Below, one piece after another: positions 31,311 through 39,913 of a stretch of DNA of 64,000 nucleotides. Origin of the DNA: Elusimicrobiales bacterium (lineage in GTDB: Bacteria > Elusimicrobiota > Elusimicrobia > Elusimicrobiales > UBA9959); assembly GCA_028688015.1 (NCBI GenBank), contig JAQTZB010000008.1, forward strand, positions 1-64,000, given 5' to 3'. The notes beneath the pieces are model-generated. The model worked only from the letters and a program-made list of their open reading frames with translations, was not told the DNA's origin and did no database searches. The position numbers and the translations under genes are program-made. Position 1 is the stretch's first letter. The number at the start of each line of letters is the position of its first letter.

Positions 31311-32048
31311 TCAGATCCTCAGCGTCAGGCCGGCCAGCAGGCCGAAGTCTTCCGCGCCCCTGTTCAGGCCCAGCCTGGCTCCCGCGTCCAGGTCCAGGAC
31401 AGGCCGGGGCGTCCAGGTAAGCCCCAGCACGGCCGCGAGCGGGTGAGAACGGGAATTCTTGTCCTTGCTGGTCAGGGCAAAGAGCGCGGCCGAGGCCCGC
31501 AGGCCGGAAAAAACCGCCCGCGAGGCGGAAGCCGACCCCTTCAGGAGGTTCTCCCGCTCGCCGAGTGAATTGCGGTTAAGCATATAGCCGCCGTTGAGGC
31601 AGAACCGCCAGGGCCCGGCCTCCCTGCCCGCGAGGCCGTAAAGCCAGACGCCGCCCTTGCCGGCCCCCAGGCTGCCGGCCTCGTTCCCTGCCGGCAGAGA
31701 AAAGCCCGGCTTTAATGCCAGCGTCCAGCCTGCCCTTTCCCCGGCCGCAAGCTTGGCCTCGACCAGCACGTCTCCCAGCCCGCTCTCGGCGATTCCCCTG
31801 GAACTCCAGCCGAGCCACGGCACTGTCACCAGCACGTCCAGCCTGTCCCACAGGCCGTACGACAGCTCGGCGAAAGCCCCGGTAGAATAGCGGTCGGAGC
31901 CTTCTTTCGAGACAGAGTATTCCATCCCGGCCACGATCAGCCTGCCTTCGCGCCCCAGGAAAGAGGCCTGTTCGCCGAGCAGCGGCTGGAAAGCCCGGGC
32001 ACTGCCGCCAAGCAGCGACAGGATAACCAAAGAAAGCAGTATGCGCAT
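31311..32048 (-). CDS. Outer-membrane beta-barrel-like protein, second paralogue
   Basis: 245 residues from ATG 32048 with AAGGGGGAAC as ribosome-binding site and a signal peptide (MRILLSLVILSLLGGSARAF). The open frame continues upstream to 32738, but that part is the antisense-phase shadow of the btuB-like gene and has no protein character. It shares the whole layout of the 30048-30788 protein. It follows the cobalamin-regulated receptor by about 100 bp with no terminator between, so it may be transcribed with it; a GTGTTGC half-site lies in the gap. Confidence 0.65.
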   Translation of the reverse strand: MRILLSLVILSLLGGSARAFQPLLGEQASFLGREGRLIVAGMEYSVSKEGSDRYSTGAFAELSYGLWDRLDVLVTVPWLGWSSRGIAESGLGDVLVEAKLAAGERAGWTLALKPGFSLPAGNEAGSLGAGKGGVWLYGLAGREAGPWRFCLNGGYMLNRNSLGERENLLKGSASASRAVFSGLRASAALFALTSKDKNSRSHPLAAVLGLTWTPRPVLDLDAGARLGLNRGAEDFGLLAGLTLRI

Positions 32049-32146
32049 CGTTCCCCCTTCTCCGCGGAGCGGAGCGGCGCCGCGGCGCCGCCCCTGAACA
32101 AATAGCAACACTTTGCGGGGCTTTACGTCAAGCCCGCCGGCGCGGC

Positions 32147-33964
32147 TCACATGAACGTGAACTTCAGACCGGCGGAGAAAGTACGGCCGGGCTGCGGGAA
32201 CCAGCCGTTGAAGGCGTCCGCGGTGCCGGCGTAATGCCGGTCCAGCAGGTTTTCCGCGCCGAGCCAGGCCTCGGCGGCGCCGAAGACCCGTGAGACCTTT
32301 GCCCCGAACACCCAGTATTCGCGCAGGCGCAGCCCGGTGCGGCCCCGCCCGGTGTATTGTTCGGAAACGCCGCGGCCGTCCGCGGACACCACGAACCCCG
32401 CCAGCGCGGCCGAGGCGGAGCCGGTGAAGCGGTCGCGCGGACTGAAGTTCAGGCGCTCGAAAGTGCCGCCGCTGCGCGCCAGGCTGCGGCCGCGGGCCCA
32501 GCCGGCGGACAAGGTCAAGTCTTCGCCGCGCCAGCCGGCCTGCGCCTCCAGGCCGGAGTTGAAGGCCGAGTCCAGGTTGGCGGCGGCCCAGGTGAGCGGG
32601 TCCAGCGCTATCCGGTCGCGGATATCGGAGTAATAGGCGGACAGTCCCGCGTACCAGCCGGCCGGGGCACCGTAGTAGACCGCGGCGCTGGAGTTCAGGC
32701 TGGTCTCCGGCTTTAGGCCCGGGGCGGGCGCGGCCCACGGGTTATACAGGTCGGCGAAGGTAGGCGGCTGGAAGCCGTAGCCGGCCGAAGCGGAGAATCT
32801 CCACTTTTCGTCCGGCGCGTAAACGGCGGAGAGTTTGGGGCTGACCCGGCCCCGGTAATAGCCGCTGCGGTCCAGCCTGGCCGCCGGGGTTATCTCCACC
32901 CCCGGCGCCGGCCTGAAGACGTTCTGGGCGAAGAAACCGGCCGAGTGCAGGGCGTGGTTCCCGTAAGTGACGGAGCGCAGCGAGGAGACCGTGCTCTCCG
33001 CGCCCAGCACGGCCGTGCCTAGAACTGTCAGTCGGCCCGAGAGGGTTTTGTCAGTGACCTTCGCCGCGCTGACGCTTCCGTATTGGAAAGCCTCTATATC
33101 GTTGGAGGACAGCGAGGAATCCGCCCGGAAACCGTAGTCCGCGTTCCCGGCGTTCCAGGAAACAGCTCCGAACTCCCGTTGCGAGGTCTGCCAGTCTGTA
33201 AGAGAGTTAGGGACGCGCTCTCTCGAACCGTTCCAATCCGCGGCCGGTACTGGAGTGCCGGAGGGCAGCCCGGTCTTAAGCCTTGAAAACAGCCCGCCGG
33301 CCGACAGGCGCCCGGCGCGCCCCAGGTTCAGCGAAGCACGGCCGCTGGCGGACCCCTTGTTCACTTTGGAATTCTCCTGAAAGCCGTCCGAAGTCACGGC
33401 CGCCCCGGCCAGGAAGATCTCCCCCGCCTTGCCAGCCGCGCCGGCCTTGGCCGTATACGCGGCCGTGTTATAGGACGAGAACTCCGCCCCCGCCTGCGCA
33501 AGGCGCGCGCCGGGCGACAGGCGGCGGGTGAACAGGTTCACCACTCCCCCTCCGGCGCCAGCCCCGTAGACCGACGCCGCCGAGCCGGGCAGGACCTCTA
33601 CTTTGCCAAGCCCGGCGGCGGGCAGCACGCTCAGGTCCACGGTGCCGGTTATGTCCGCGGGCAGGCGGATGTCGTCCAGATAAACGGCGGTCTGCCTGGC
33701 CTGGCAGCCGCGCATGGACACGGTAGCCAGGCCGAGAGGACCGTTCAGCCGGCGCACGGCCAGCGGCGCGGCGGCTTCCAGCAGGGCGGCCACCGAATCC
33801 GGCGCGCCGGCGGCGGAGGCCCCGCCCAGCGACAGCGCGTCTGCGGGCGGCAGGGCGCGGCGGGCCGCGGCGCGAGTCACAGAGAAGAAGACTTCGGTCT
33901 CGTTATTGTCGGCGGAATACGAGCAGGCAGGCAGCAGCAGCAGGGACAACAGCAGGTATTTCAT
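32147..33964 (-). CDS. btuB: TonB-dependent outer-membrane receptor, probable cobalamin/corrinoid transporter
   Basis: 605 residues, typical of BtuB-sized receptors. After a signal peptide (MKYLLLSLLLLPACSYSA) comes a TonB-box-like stretch (ETEVFFSVTRA). The plug domain follows (about 55-160; VSMRGCQARQTAVYLDDIRL and VEVLPGSAASVYGAGAGGGV), and then a 22-strand-type barrel with SPKLSAVYAPDEKWRFSASA, GYGFQPPTFADLYNP and a final LLDRHYAGTADAFNGWFPQP. The gene is preceded by a cobalamin riboswitch, which is the main support for the substrate. The terminal residue is Met rather than the usual Phe. Confidence 0.82.
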   Translation of the reverse strand: MKYLLLSLLLLPACSYSADNNETEVFFSVTRAAARRALPPADALSLGGASAAGAPDSVAALLEAAAPLAVRRLNGPLGLATVSMRGCQARQTAVYLDDIRLPADITGTVDLSVLPAAGLGKVEVLPGSAASVYGAGAGGGVVNLFTRRLSPGARLAQAGAEFSSYNTAAYTAKAGAAGKAGEIFLAGAAVTSDGFQENSKVNKGSASGRASLNLGRAGRLSAGGLFSRLKTGLPSGTPVPAADWNGSRERVPNSLTDWQTSQREFGAVSWNAGNADYGFRADSSLSSNDIEAFQYGSVSAAKVTDKTLSGRLTVLGTAVLGAESTVSSLRSVTYGNHALHSAGFFAQNVFRPAPGVEITPAARLDRSGYYRGRVSPKLSAVYAPDEKWRFSASAGYGFQPPTFADLYNPWAAPAPGLKPETSLNSSAAVYYGAPAGWYAGLSAYYSDIRDRIALDPLTWAAANLDSAFNSGLEAQAGWRGEDLTLSAGWARGRSLARSGGTFERLNFSPRDRFTGSASAALAGFVVSADGRGVSEQYTGRGRTGLRLREYWVFGAKVSRVFGAAEAWLGAENLLDRHYAGTADAFNGWFPQPGRTFSAGLKFTFM

Positions 33965-34030
33965 TTTTCCTCCCGCGAAGATCGCCGCGGCGCGGCGGCC
34001 TCCGTAGAGGGGATGCGTCCCGCGCTGCTG

Positions 34031-34121
34031 GCGTTTCCGTCGGTAGACCGGGCTTAGTCCTTACGGACTTCACCGTTGCGGGGCAGCCCCGGATTCTCAC
34101 CGGGTTCCTCCGTCGGAACGC
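34031..34121 (-). promoter_or_regulatory. Cobalamin (AdoCbl-class) riboswitch
   Basis: Minus strand: the closing stem GCGTTCCG ... CGGAAACGC frames the conserved core GGTGAGAATCCGGGGCTG with CCCCGCAACGGT, and then AAGCCCGGTCTACC (B12-box region). A TATAAT -10 box is at 34126-34131, so transcription starts at the edge of the aptamer. The downstream region to the ATG is GC-rich and can form several stems around the GGGAGG ribosome-binding site. Translational control is therefore likely. Confidence 0.9.
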
Positions 34122-34294
34122 TATAATTATAACAAAACAGGGCACTACGCTGATTGACTTCCATCATAGGCCCAAAGTCCCCCGCGGGAATAGGCCGAAT
34201 AACCGCGGCGGTCTGGGCCGTTGAGCCCATAAAAAAGGGAAAGGAAAAAAATATCATTAACAATAGTCAATACTGTTCAAGGAGAACCGCACGA

Positions 34295-35743
34295 ATGATA
34301 AAAGTTGACCTCAAACTGCTGCTGGCCTCGGCCTTCCTGGCCGCCCCCGCCGCGGCGCTCGACTTCGACAGCCTGCCTTCCGTGAAGGAAATCGCTAGCC
34401 AGGCCAAAACCGCCGAAGTCTCCGTCCCCGCCCCGTCCGCCCCGCAGGACGCCAGGGCCCTCAAAGAATGGACCATCATGGTCTTCATGAACGGCAAAAA
34501 CAACCTCTCCTCCTACGTGATCTCCGACATGAACGAGATGGAAGTGTTCGGCCCCACCGCGAACATCAACATCGTCACGCAGGCCGCGCGCCAGAAATAC
34601 ACGCCCCCGTCCAACCCCGGCGGCTACCCCGGCGGCGGTTACGACGATTACCCCTGGGGCGGCCCCAACGTACCGCATCCCGGCTGGCCCAACCCCTATT
34701 GGGGCGGCCTCCCGCCCATGCTGCGCGTCAGCACCACGCGCGACGCCTCTACCGACTGGACCGGCGTGCGCCGCTACCTGGTGACCAAGGACGGCGAGAA
34801 CGGCTCCCTGGGCTCGACGCTGCTGCAGGACATGGGCACCGTGGACATGGGCGACTGGAAACAGCTGGCCGAATTCGGCAAATGGGTTAAAGCCAATTAC
34901 CCCGCCAAGAAATACATGCTCATCGGCTGGAACCACGGTTCAGGCTGGGAGAAGAGCGCCGGCCTGTTCCCCGTCATCAAGGGCATCTCCTACGACGACG
35001 AGACCAACAACCACATCAGCACCCCGCAGCTGGCGCAGGCCATCCGCGAGATGGGCGGCGTGGATATCTACGCCTCCGACGCCTGCCTGATGCAGATGGC
35101 CGAAGTGGCCTACGAGCTCAAGGACACCGCCAAGATCACCGTGGGCTCCGAAGAGAACGAGCCCGGCGACGGCTGGGGCTACAACGAGTTCCTGGCCCGC
35201 GTGCACTCCAACCAGGACAACCTGACCCCCGACGTGATGGCCGCCGCGGCCGTGCAGGGCTACAAGGCCTTCTACGCGCCCAAGGGCACCGCCACCACGC
35301 AGAGCGCCATCCGCACCTCCGGCCTGGTGAAGTTCCGCCAGCTGCTGGACCAGTGGGCGGACCTCGTGATGCAGGAAGACAAGGCCATGCTGGCCGAGGC
35401 GCGCACCGCGGCCGTCGGCTTCGGCGGAGCCGGGTCCAAAGACCTGACGCACTTCATGGAGCTGGTGCACGGCAAGGCCAAGTCGGCCGCGCTGAAGGCC
35501 AAGACCGTCGAGGTCATGAACCAGTTCTACAACAAGGTGCTCATCGACAACGCCACCACCGGCGACAAGTTCAAGAAGGCCTACGGCCTGGGCGTGTACC
35601 TGCCCGGCTGGAGCTTCGACGCGAACTACAACGAGCTGGCCTGGGCGAAGGACGGCAAGTGGGACGAATTCCAGCAGTGGCTGACCGCCAAGGACGCGGC
35701 CCCCGCCGCCAACACCCACGCGATGGAAGGCAATATCCGCTGA
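34295..35743 (+). CDS. Secreted clostripain-family (C11) cysteine peptidase
   Basis: 482 residues from ATG 34295, with AAGGAGAACC as ribosome-binding site and a signal peptide (MIKVDLKLLLASAFLAAPAA). EWTIMVFMNGKNNLSSYVIS opens the clostripain fold. The catalytic dyad is H214 in GWNHGSGWE and C264 in SDACLMQMAEVAYEL. Family members usually cleave after Arg or Lys. A Gly/Pro/Tyr-rich insertion (about 104-140) interrupts the first half. It is monocistronic, with a terminator immediately downstream. A role in degrading external protein is likely. Confidence 0.88.
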   Translation: MIKVDLKLLLASAFLAAPAAALDFDSLPSVKEIASQAKTAEVSVPAPSAPQDARALKEWTIMVFMNGKNNLSSYVISDMNEMEVFGPTANINIVTQAARQKYTPPSNPGGYPGGGYDDYPWGGPNVPHPGWPNPYWGGLPPMLRVSTTRDASTDWTGVRRYLVTKDGENGSLGSTLLQDMGTVDMGDWKQLAEFGKWVKANYPAKKYMLIGWNHGSGWEKSAGLFPVIKGISYDDETNNHISTPQLAQAIREMGGVDIYASDACLMQMAEVAYELKDTAKITVGSEENEPGDGWGYNEFLARVHSNQDNLTPDVMAAAAVQGYKAFYAPKGTATTQSAIRTSGLVKFRQLLDQWADLVMQEDKAMLAEARTAAVGFGGAGSKDLTHFMELVHGKAKSAALKAKTVEVMNQFYNKVLIDNATTGDKFKKAYGLGVYLPGWSFDANYNELAWAKDGKWDEFQQWLTAKDAAPAANTHAMEGNIR

Positions 35744-35762
35744 CAGCCCTCCCCGCAAAAAA

Positions 35763-35795
35763 GAAAGGCCCCTCCTGCGAGGGGCCTTTTCTTTT
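35763..35795. terminator. Bidirectional intrinsic terminator
   Basis: AAAGGCCCCTC-CTGC-GAGGGGCCTTT stem with A and T runs, between the convergent C11 peptidase and hypF genes. Confidence 0.9.
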
Positions 35796-35806
35796 GTTCT
35801 CCGCCG

Positions 35807-38089
35807 CTATGCCGGCTTGTAACCTTTCAGGGCGTACCAGGCCTGGCCGAGGGCGAGCCCCCCGTCGCTGGCGGGCACCTGCCGGTTGGAGAGGACCTTT
35901 AAGCCGGCCTTGCCGATCTTTCGGGTTACCAGTTCCAGCAAGGTCCTGTTCTGGAAGACTCCGCCGGAGAGGCAGACGGTCTTCAGGCCGTATTCCCGGG
36001 CCAGGTTCACGGCGGCGGCCGAGGCGGCGGCGGACAAGCCGGCATGCAGCCGCGCGGAGATGACGCCGGGCTTCAGGCCGGCATTCCGGTCGGCGACCGC
36101 GGCCCTTACGGCGGGCGCCGGGTCCAGTTCCAGCAGACCGGAAACTTTCCTCGAACCGAACTTATACGCGCCCGCGGCGCGCGTGGGCAGCAGGCTCTCC
36201 AGCTCCAGGGGTCCCTGCGCCTCATAAGTAGCTTCCGTCCTTACCCCGGAGATAAAACTGAAAGCGTCGAACAGGCGGCCCATACTGGAGGTCTGCGGGC
36301 AGTTGAGCCCCGCCTCCAGCATGCGCTCCACCGTAGCGGCTTTTGCGGCGGGTATGGCGGAGAACAATTTTCCCGCCCGGCGGCGCCAGTCAGGGCCGAG
36401 AGCGTCTTTGACCAGCGCCAGGGCCGGGCGCCATATCTCCAGCGCGCCTATATCTCCGCCCGGCAGGGCGAAATACTTAAGATGCCCGGCGCGGCGCCAG
36501 GTGCCGCCCCCGAAGACCAGGAATTCTGAGCCCCAGATGCAGCCGTCGGCGCCGTAGCCGGTGCCGTCGAAGGCCACGCCCAGGAAAGGGCCCGTGACGC
36601 CGTGCTCGGCCGCCACGCTGAGGGCGTGCGCGGCGTGGTGCTGCACGGCGAGCTTTCTGCCGGGCAGCGAGCGCGCGATAGCGGTAGAGGCGTAATCGGG
36701 GTGCAGGTCATGCACGGTCAGGGCCGGCCGCGCCTTCAGCAGGCCGCGCAGGTTGCCTAGGGTTTCCCGGAAGAACTCCTGGTTCAGCGGCTCCGACAGG
36801 TCGCCGATATGCTGCGACAGGAAAGCCTCGCCGCCCCGCGTGAGGCAGAAGGTGTTTTTAAGGTCCGCCCCGCAGGCCAGCACGGAGGGGCCGACGGCGG
36901 GCAGCTTGACGGCGGCGGGCACATAGCCGCGCGCCCGGCGCGCGAGGCGCAGTTCGCCCGCGGCTTCGTAAGCCACGGAATCGTCGCACCGGTTATGGAT
37001 GGGCCTGTCGTGGAAAAGCGAAAAGGCGGCCACGCCGGAGAGGCGCGCTTTCACGTCGGGCCCGTCCTTGCAGATGGGCTCGTCCCGGAAATTGCCGGAG
37101 GTCATCACCAGCGGGCCCGCGAAGCCTTTGCGGCCTAGCAGCGCGAACAGCGCGGCGTGCAGCGGGGTATAGGGCAGCATCATGCCCAGGCGGGACAGCC
37201 CCGGGGCCGGCTCCGTGAAGCCGGCGCGGCGGCGCAGCATCACTACGGGGGCCTCAGGCGCCGCCAGGGCGGCGGCTTCCGCCGGGGAGATAACGCAGAG
37301 CTTGCGCGCGGCCGCCAGGGACGGCGCCATGACGGCGAAAGGCTTGTGGGGCCTGCGCTTCGCGGCGCGGAGTTTTTTGACGGCGGCGGCGTCGTCGGCG
37401 CGGCAGGCCAGGTGGAAGCCGCCGAGGCTCTGCAGCGCCCCGATCCTGCCGGCTATCAGCAGTTCCGCGGTTCGCTCCAGCGCCGCCGGGCCGGCCAGGG
37501 CTTTGCCGCCCGCCTCCAGCCTGACAGAGGGCCCGCAGACCGGGCAGGCGTTGGGCTGGGCGTGAAAGCGCCGGTCCAGCGGGTCAGCGTATTCCGCCCG
37601 GCAGGCCGGGCACATTTTAAAGCCGGCCATCGTAGTATAAGGCCGGTCGTAGGGCACGCGCTCTACGATAGTGAACCGCGGACCGCAGTTGGTGCAGTTG
37701 GTGAAAGGGTAGAGATAGCGCCGGTCCGCGGGAGCCAGCAGTTCGCGGCGGCAGTCGGCGCAGAGCGCCAGGTCGGCCGGGATAATGGCGGCCGCAGGGG
37801 CCCTTCCGCCGCTCTTTGTTATCGAAAATGTCTTTTCGCCGGCCGGGGCTACGGCGCGGCTGACGAGGGAATCCACCCGCGCGGCGGCGGGGCGGCGGGC
37901 CGGTACGGCTTTTATGAAAGCTTCCACCGCCGCCCGCGGGCCTTCGGCCTCTATCGTAACGCCGGAGGCGTCGTTCTTCACCCAGCCGCCGAGTTTATAC
38001 TCGGCGGCGAGCTTGTAGACGTGCGGGCGGAACCCCACGCCCTGCACTACGCCCTTCACGAGGATCTGTTTTCTTACTACGGGGGCCAT
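35807..38089 (-). CDS. hypF: Carbamoyltransferase for [NiFe]-hydrogenase maturation
   Basis: 760 residues from ATG 38089; the frame open to 38230 overlaps the preceding gene and is rejected. HypF makes the thiocarboxamide that becomes the CN- ligands of the NiFe site. Domains in order: acylphosphatase-like (about 5-95; VKGVVQGVGFRPHVY), paired zinc fingers (CADCRREL, CTNCGPRF, CPACRAEY, CPVCGPS; about 110-190), YrdC-like, then the Kae1-like carbamoyltransferase (VQHHAAHALSVAAEHG, GTGYGADGCIWG). Its start overlaps the stop of the preceding membrane protein by 1 bp. No hydrogenase structural genes are in the window. Confidence 0.95.
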   Translation of the reverse strand: MAPVVRKQILVKGVVQGVGFRPHVYKLAAEYKLGGWVKNDASGVTIEAEGPRAAVEAFIKAVPARRPAAARVDSLVSRAVAPAGEKTFSITKSGGRAPAAAIIPADLALCADCRRELLAPADRRYLYPFTNCTNCGPRFTIVERVPYDRPYTTMAGFKMCPACRAEYADPLDRRFHAQPNACPVCGPSVRLEAGGKALAGPAALERTAELLIAGRIGALQSLGGFHLACRADDAAAVKKLRAAKRRPHKPFAVMAPSLAAARKLCVISPAEAAALAAPEAPVVMLRRRAGFTEPAPGLSRLGMMLPYTPLHAALFALLGRKGFAGPLVMTSGNFRDEPICKDGPDVKARLSGVAAFSLFHDRPIHNRCDDSVAYEAAGELRLARRARGYVPAAVKLPAVGPSVLACGADLKNTFCLTRGGEAFLSQHIGDLSEPLNQEFFRETLGNLRGLLKARPALTVHDLHPDYASTAIARSLPGRKLAVQHHAAHALSVAAEHGVTGPFLGVAFDGTGYGADGCIWGSEFLVFGGGTWRRAGHLKYFALPGGDIGALEIWRPALALVKDALGPDWRRRAGKLFSAIPAAKAATVERMLEAGLNCPQTSSMGRLFDAFSFISGVRTEATYEAQGPLELESLLPTRAAGAYKFGSRKVSGLLELDPAPAVRAAVADRNAGLKPGVISARLHAGLSAAASAAAVNLAREYGLKTVCLSGGVFQNRTLLELVTRKIGKAGLKVLSNRQVPASDGGLALGQAWYALKGYKPA

Positions 38090-38901
38090 TATTTGCCGGT
38101 TACCACTTCGCCTTTCTTGTAATCCAGCTCGCTGCCGAACAGGCTGTGCGGCACCAGGTAGACCGCCGCGGTGACGGCGAAGGCGACGTTCAGCCACAGG
38201 CGGGCGGGCTTTTCTTTGAGCACCGCCCACAGCGCCGGCAGCCAGGCCAACAGCATCAGCAGCGTCTTATTGTCGGTGAGGTCATAGCCGAACGGGAAGC
38301 CGGTCCAGGCCTGGCCGAAGGCGTAACGCTGAGTGAGGGGCCCGAAGACGAAGCCGCCCAGCAGCAGGAAGAGCACGGTGGCGGGAACGGAGTGCTTCAC
38401 CGGCGGCGCGCCGAAAGCGGCCGTCAGGAAGATGCGCACGGAGAACAGCATGAACAGGAACATCAGCACGATATGCGGGGTCAGCACCCAGCCCGGCACC
38501 GCGCCCTTGAAGCGGGTCACCAGGGGTTTGCCGGCCAGTTCCAGCTCTTCCCCCCCGGCCTGCACGAAGACGCGGTACTCCAGTTTGCCCGCCGGCGGCT
38601 GGGGCGGCAGGTAGAAGAAGAGGCGCTCGTTCTTGAACTCAAGAGGTATGCTGGCGAAAGGTTCCCCGGTCTTGTAGCGCCGCCACTCCACCCTCCCGGC
38701 CGCCGGTTCCAGGGAGCTTATATTGATCAGGCAGCCGGAGCTTTCGCCGGAGGTGCAGCTGCGCGGCAGGTTGTAATAATAGATCCCTGTGCCTTCAACC
38801 TTACCGCCTTTGACTGGGTAAGTCGGCCCCGTCCTGCGCTGGTAAACAGCGAAGGACAGGGTGATGAGCAGGCTTAGCAGCCACAGGAGTGTTTTTTTCA
38901 T
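38089..38901 (-). CDS. Membrane protein of unknown function inside the hyp operon
   Basis: 270 residues. An N-terminal anchor or signal peptide (MKKTLLWLLSLLITLSFAVY) is followed by a beta-rich extracytoplasmic domain of about 120 residues (with CTSGESSGC). Four or five membrane helices make up the C-terminal half (from about 140). No family is recognised with confidence. It sits between hypE (2-bp gap) and hypF (1-bp overlap), so it is part of the same transcript. It may serve the hydrogenase, or it may be a passenger gene. Confidence 0.6.
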   Translation of the reverse strand: MKKTLLWLLSLLITLSFAVYQRRTGPTYPVKGGKVEGTGIYYYNLPRSCTSGESSGCLINISSLEPAAGRVEWRRYKTGEPFASIPLEFKNERLFFYLPPQPPAGKLEYRVFVQAGGEELELAGKPLVTRFKGAVPGWVLTPHIVLMFLFMLFSVRIFLTAAFGAPPVKHSVPATVLFLLLGGFVFGPLTQRYAFGQAWTGFPFGYDLTDNKTLLMLLAWLPALWAVLKEKPARLWLNVAFAVTAAVYLVPHSLFGSELDYKKGEVVTGK

Positions 38902-38902
38902 A

Positions 38903-39913
38903 TCAGCAGATGCGCGGCAACTGCTCGCCCTCGAGCATCAGCAGGATGCGCGAGCCGCCGATGGCGGTGTTCAGCCGCACCCGCGGCTGCTTTTCCCTCA
39001 CGGCGCGCCCCACGACCGCCGCGTTTCTGCCGTAGCGGTGGGCGCGCATGGCCTTCAGCACTTTGGGCGCGGCCTCCGGCGAGCAGAAAAGGGCCAGCTT
39101 GCCCTCGTTGGCCACGTACAGCGGGTCCAGCCCCAGCAGGGCGCAGGCGTTCTTTACCGGCACGGCCACGGGCACGGCTTCTTCGTCCAGCTCCAGGCCC
39201 AGGGCGCAGGCGCCGGACACTTCGTTGAGCACCGTGGCGAGCCCGCCGCGCGTGATGTCGCGCATGGCGCGCACGCCGGAAATTTTAAGGACGGCCTCGG
39301 CCAGGCCGTTGAGCGGGGCGGCGTCGCTCTTGATGCCGCCCTCCAGGCCCAGACGGTCGCGGGCGTTCATCACGGCCACGCCGTGCTCGGCCAGATTGCC
39401 GCTGACTATGACCGCGTCTCCGGCCAAGACCCGCGCGGAGGTGAGCCGCCTGCCCTTTGGGATCAGGCCCACGCCGGAGGTGTTGATGAAGACGCCGTCG
39501 GCCTTGCCCTTCTCCACCACCTTGGTGTCGCCGGTGACGATCTTGACGCCGGCCTCGTCGGCCGCGCGGCGCATCGAAGCGACGATGCGGGCCAGCAGGG
39601 CCCCGGGAAAGCCTTCTTCCAGGATGAAGCCGGCCGACAGGGCCAGCGGGCGCGCGCCTTTGACGGCCAGGTCGTTGACGGTGCCGCAGACAGCCACACG
39701 GCCGATGTCTGCCCCCGGGAATTCCACCGGCGTGACCACGTAGGAGTCGGTGGTGAAAGCGAGCGTCGCGCCGGGTATCTTAACCTCGGCGGCGTCCTCG
39801 AGGGGCGCGAGGGCGGGGTTGGAAAAGTTCTTCAGGAAGACCTGTTCCACCAGTTCGCGGCTGAGGCGCCCGCCGCTGCCGTGGGCCAGCACCACTTTTT
39901 CCAGGGCGGCCAT
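38903..39913 (-). CDS. hypE: Hydrogenase maturation dehydratase
   Basis: 336 residues from ATG 39913. HypE converts the carbamoyl group on its C-terminal cysteine to a thiocyanate, with ATP, together with HypF. It belongs to the PurM/ThiL-like AIR-synthase fold: LAHGSGGRLSRELVEQVFLK, TTDSYVVTPVEFPGADIG, CGTVNDLAVKGARPLALSAG and DITRGGLATVLNE. The essential terminal cysteine is present: the protein ends PRIC. Its start overlaps the LysR-type gene by 1 bp. Confidence 0.95.
   Translation of the reverse strand: MAALEKVVLAHGSGGRLSRELVEQVFLKNFSNPALAPLEDAAEVKIPGATLAFTTDSYVVTPVEFPGADIGRVAVCGTVNDLAVKGARPLALSAGFILEEGFPGALLARIVASMRRAADEAGVKIVTGDTKVVEKGKADGVFINTSGVGLIPKGRRLTSARVLAGDAVIVSGNLAEHGVAVMNARDRLGLEGGIKSDAAPLNGLAEAVLKISGVRAMRDITRGGLATVLNEVSGACALGLELDEEAVPVAVPVKNACALLGLDPLYVANEGKLALFCSPEAAPKVLKAMRAHRYGRNAAVVGRAVREKQPRVRLNTAIGGSRILLMLEGEQLPRIC

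Noticed and set aside
32049..32738. N-terminal extension of the second barrel protein
   Set aside because: The extension is Arg/Gly-rich, overlaps the btuB-like gene in another frame, and the true start at 32048 has a signal peptide and ribosome-binding site.
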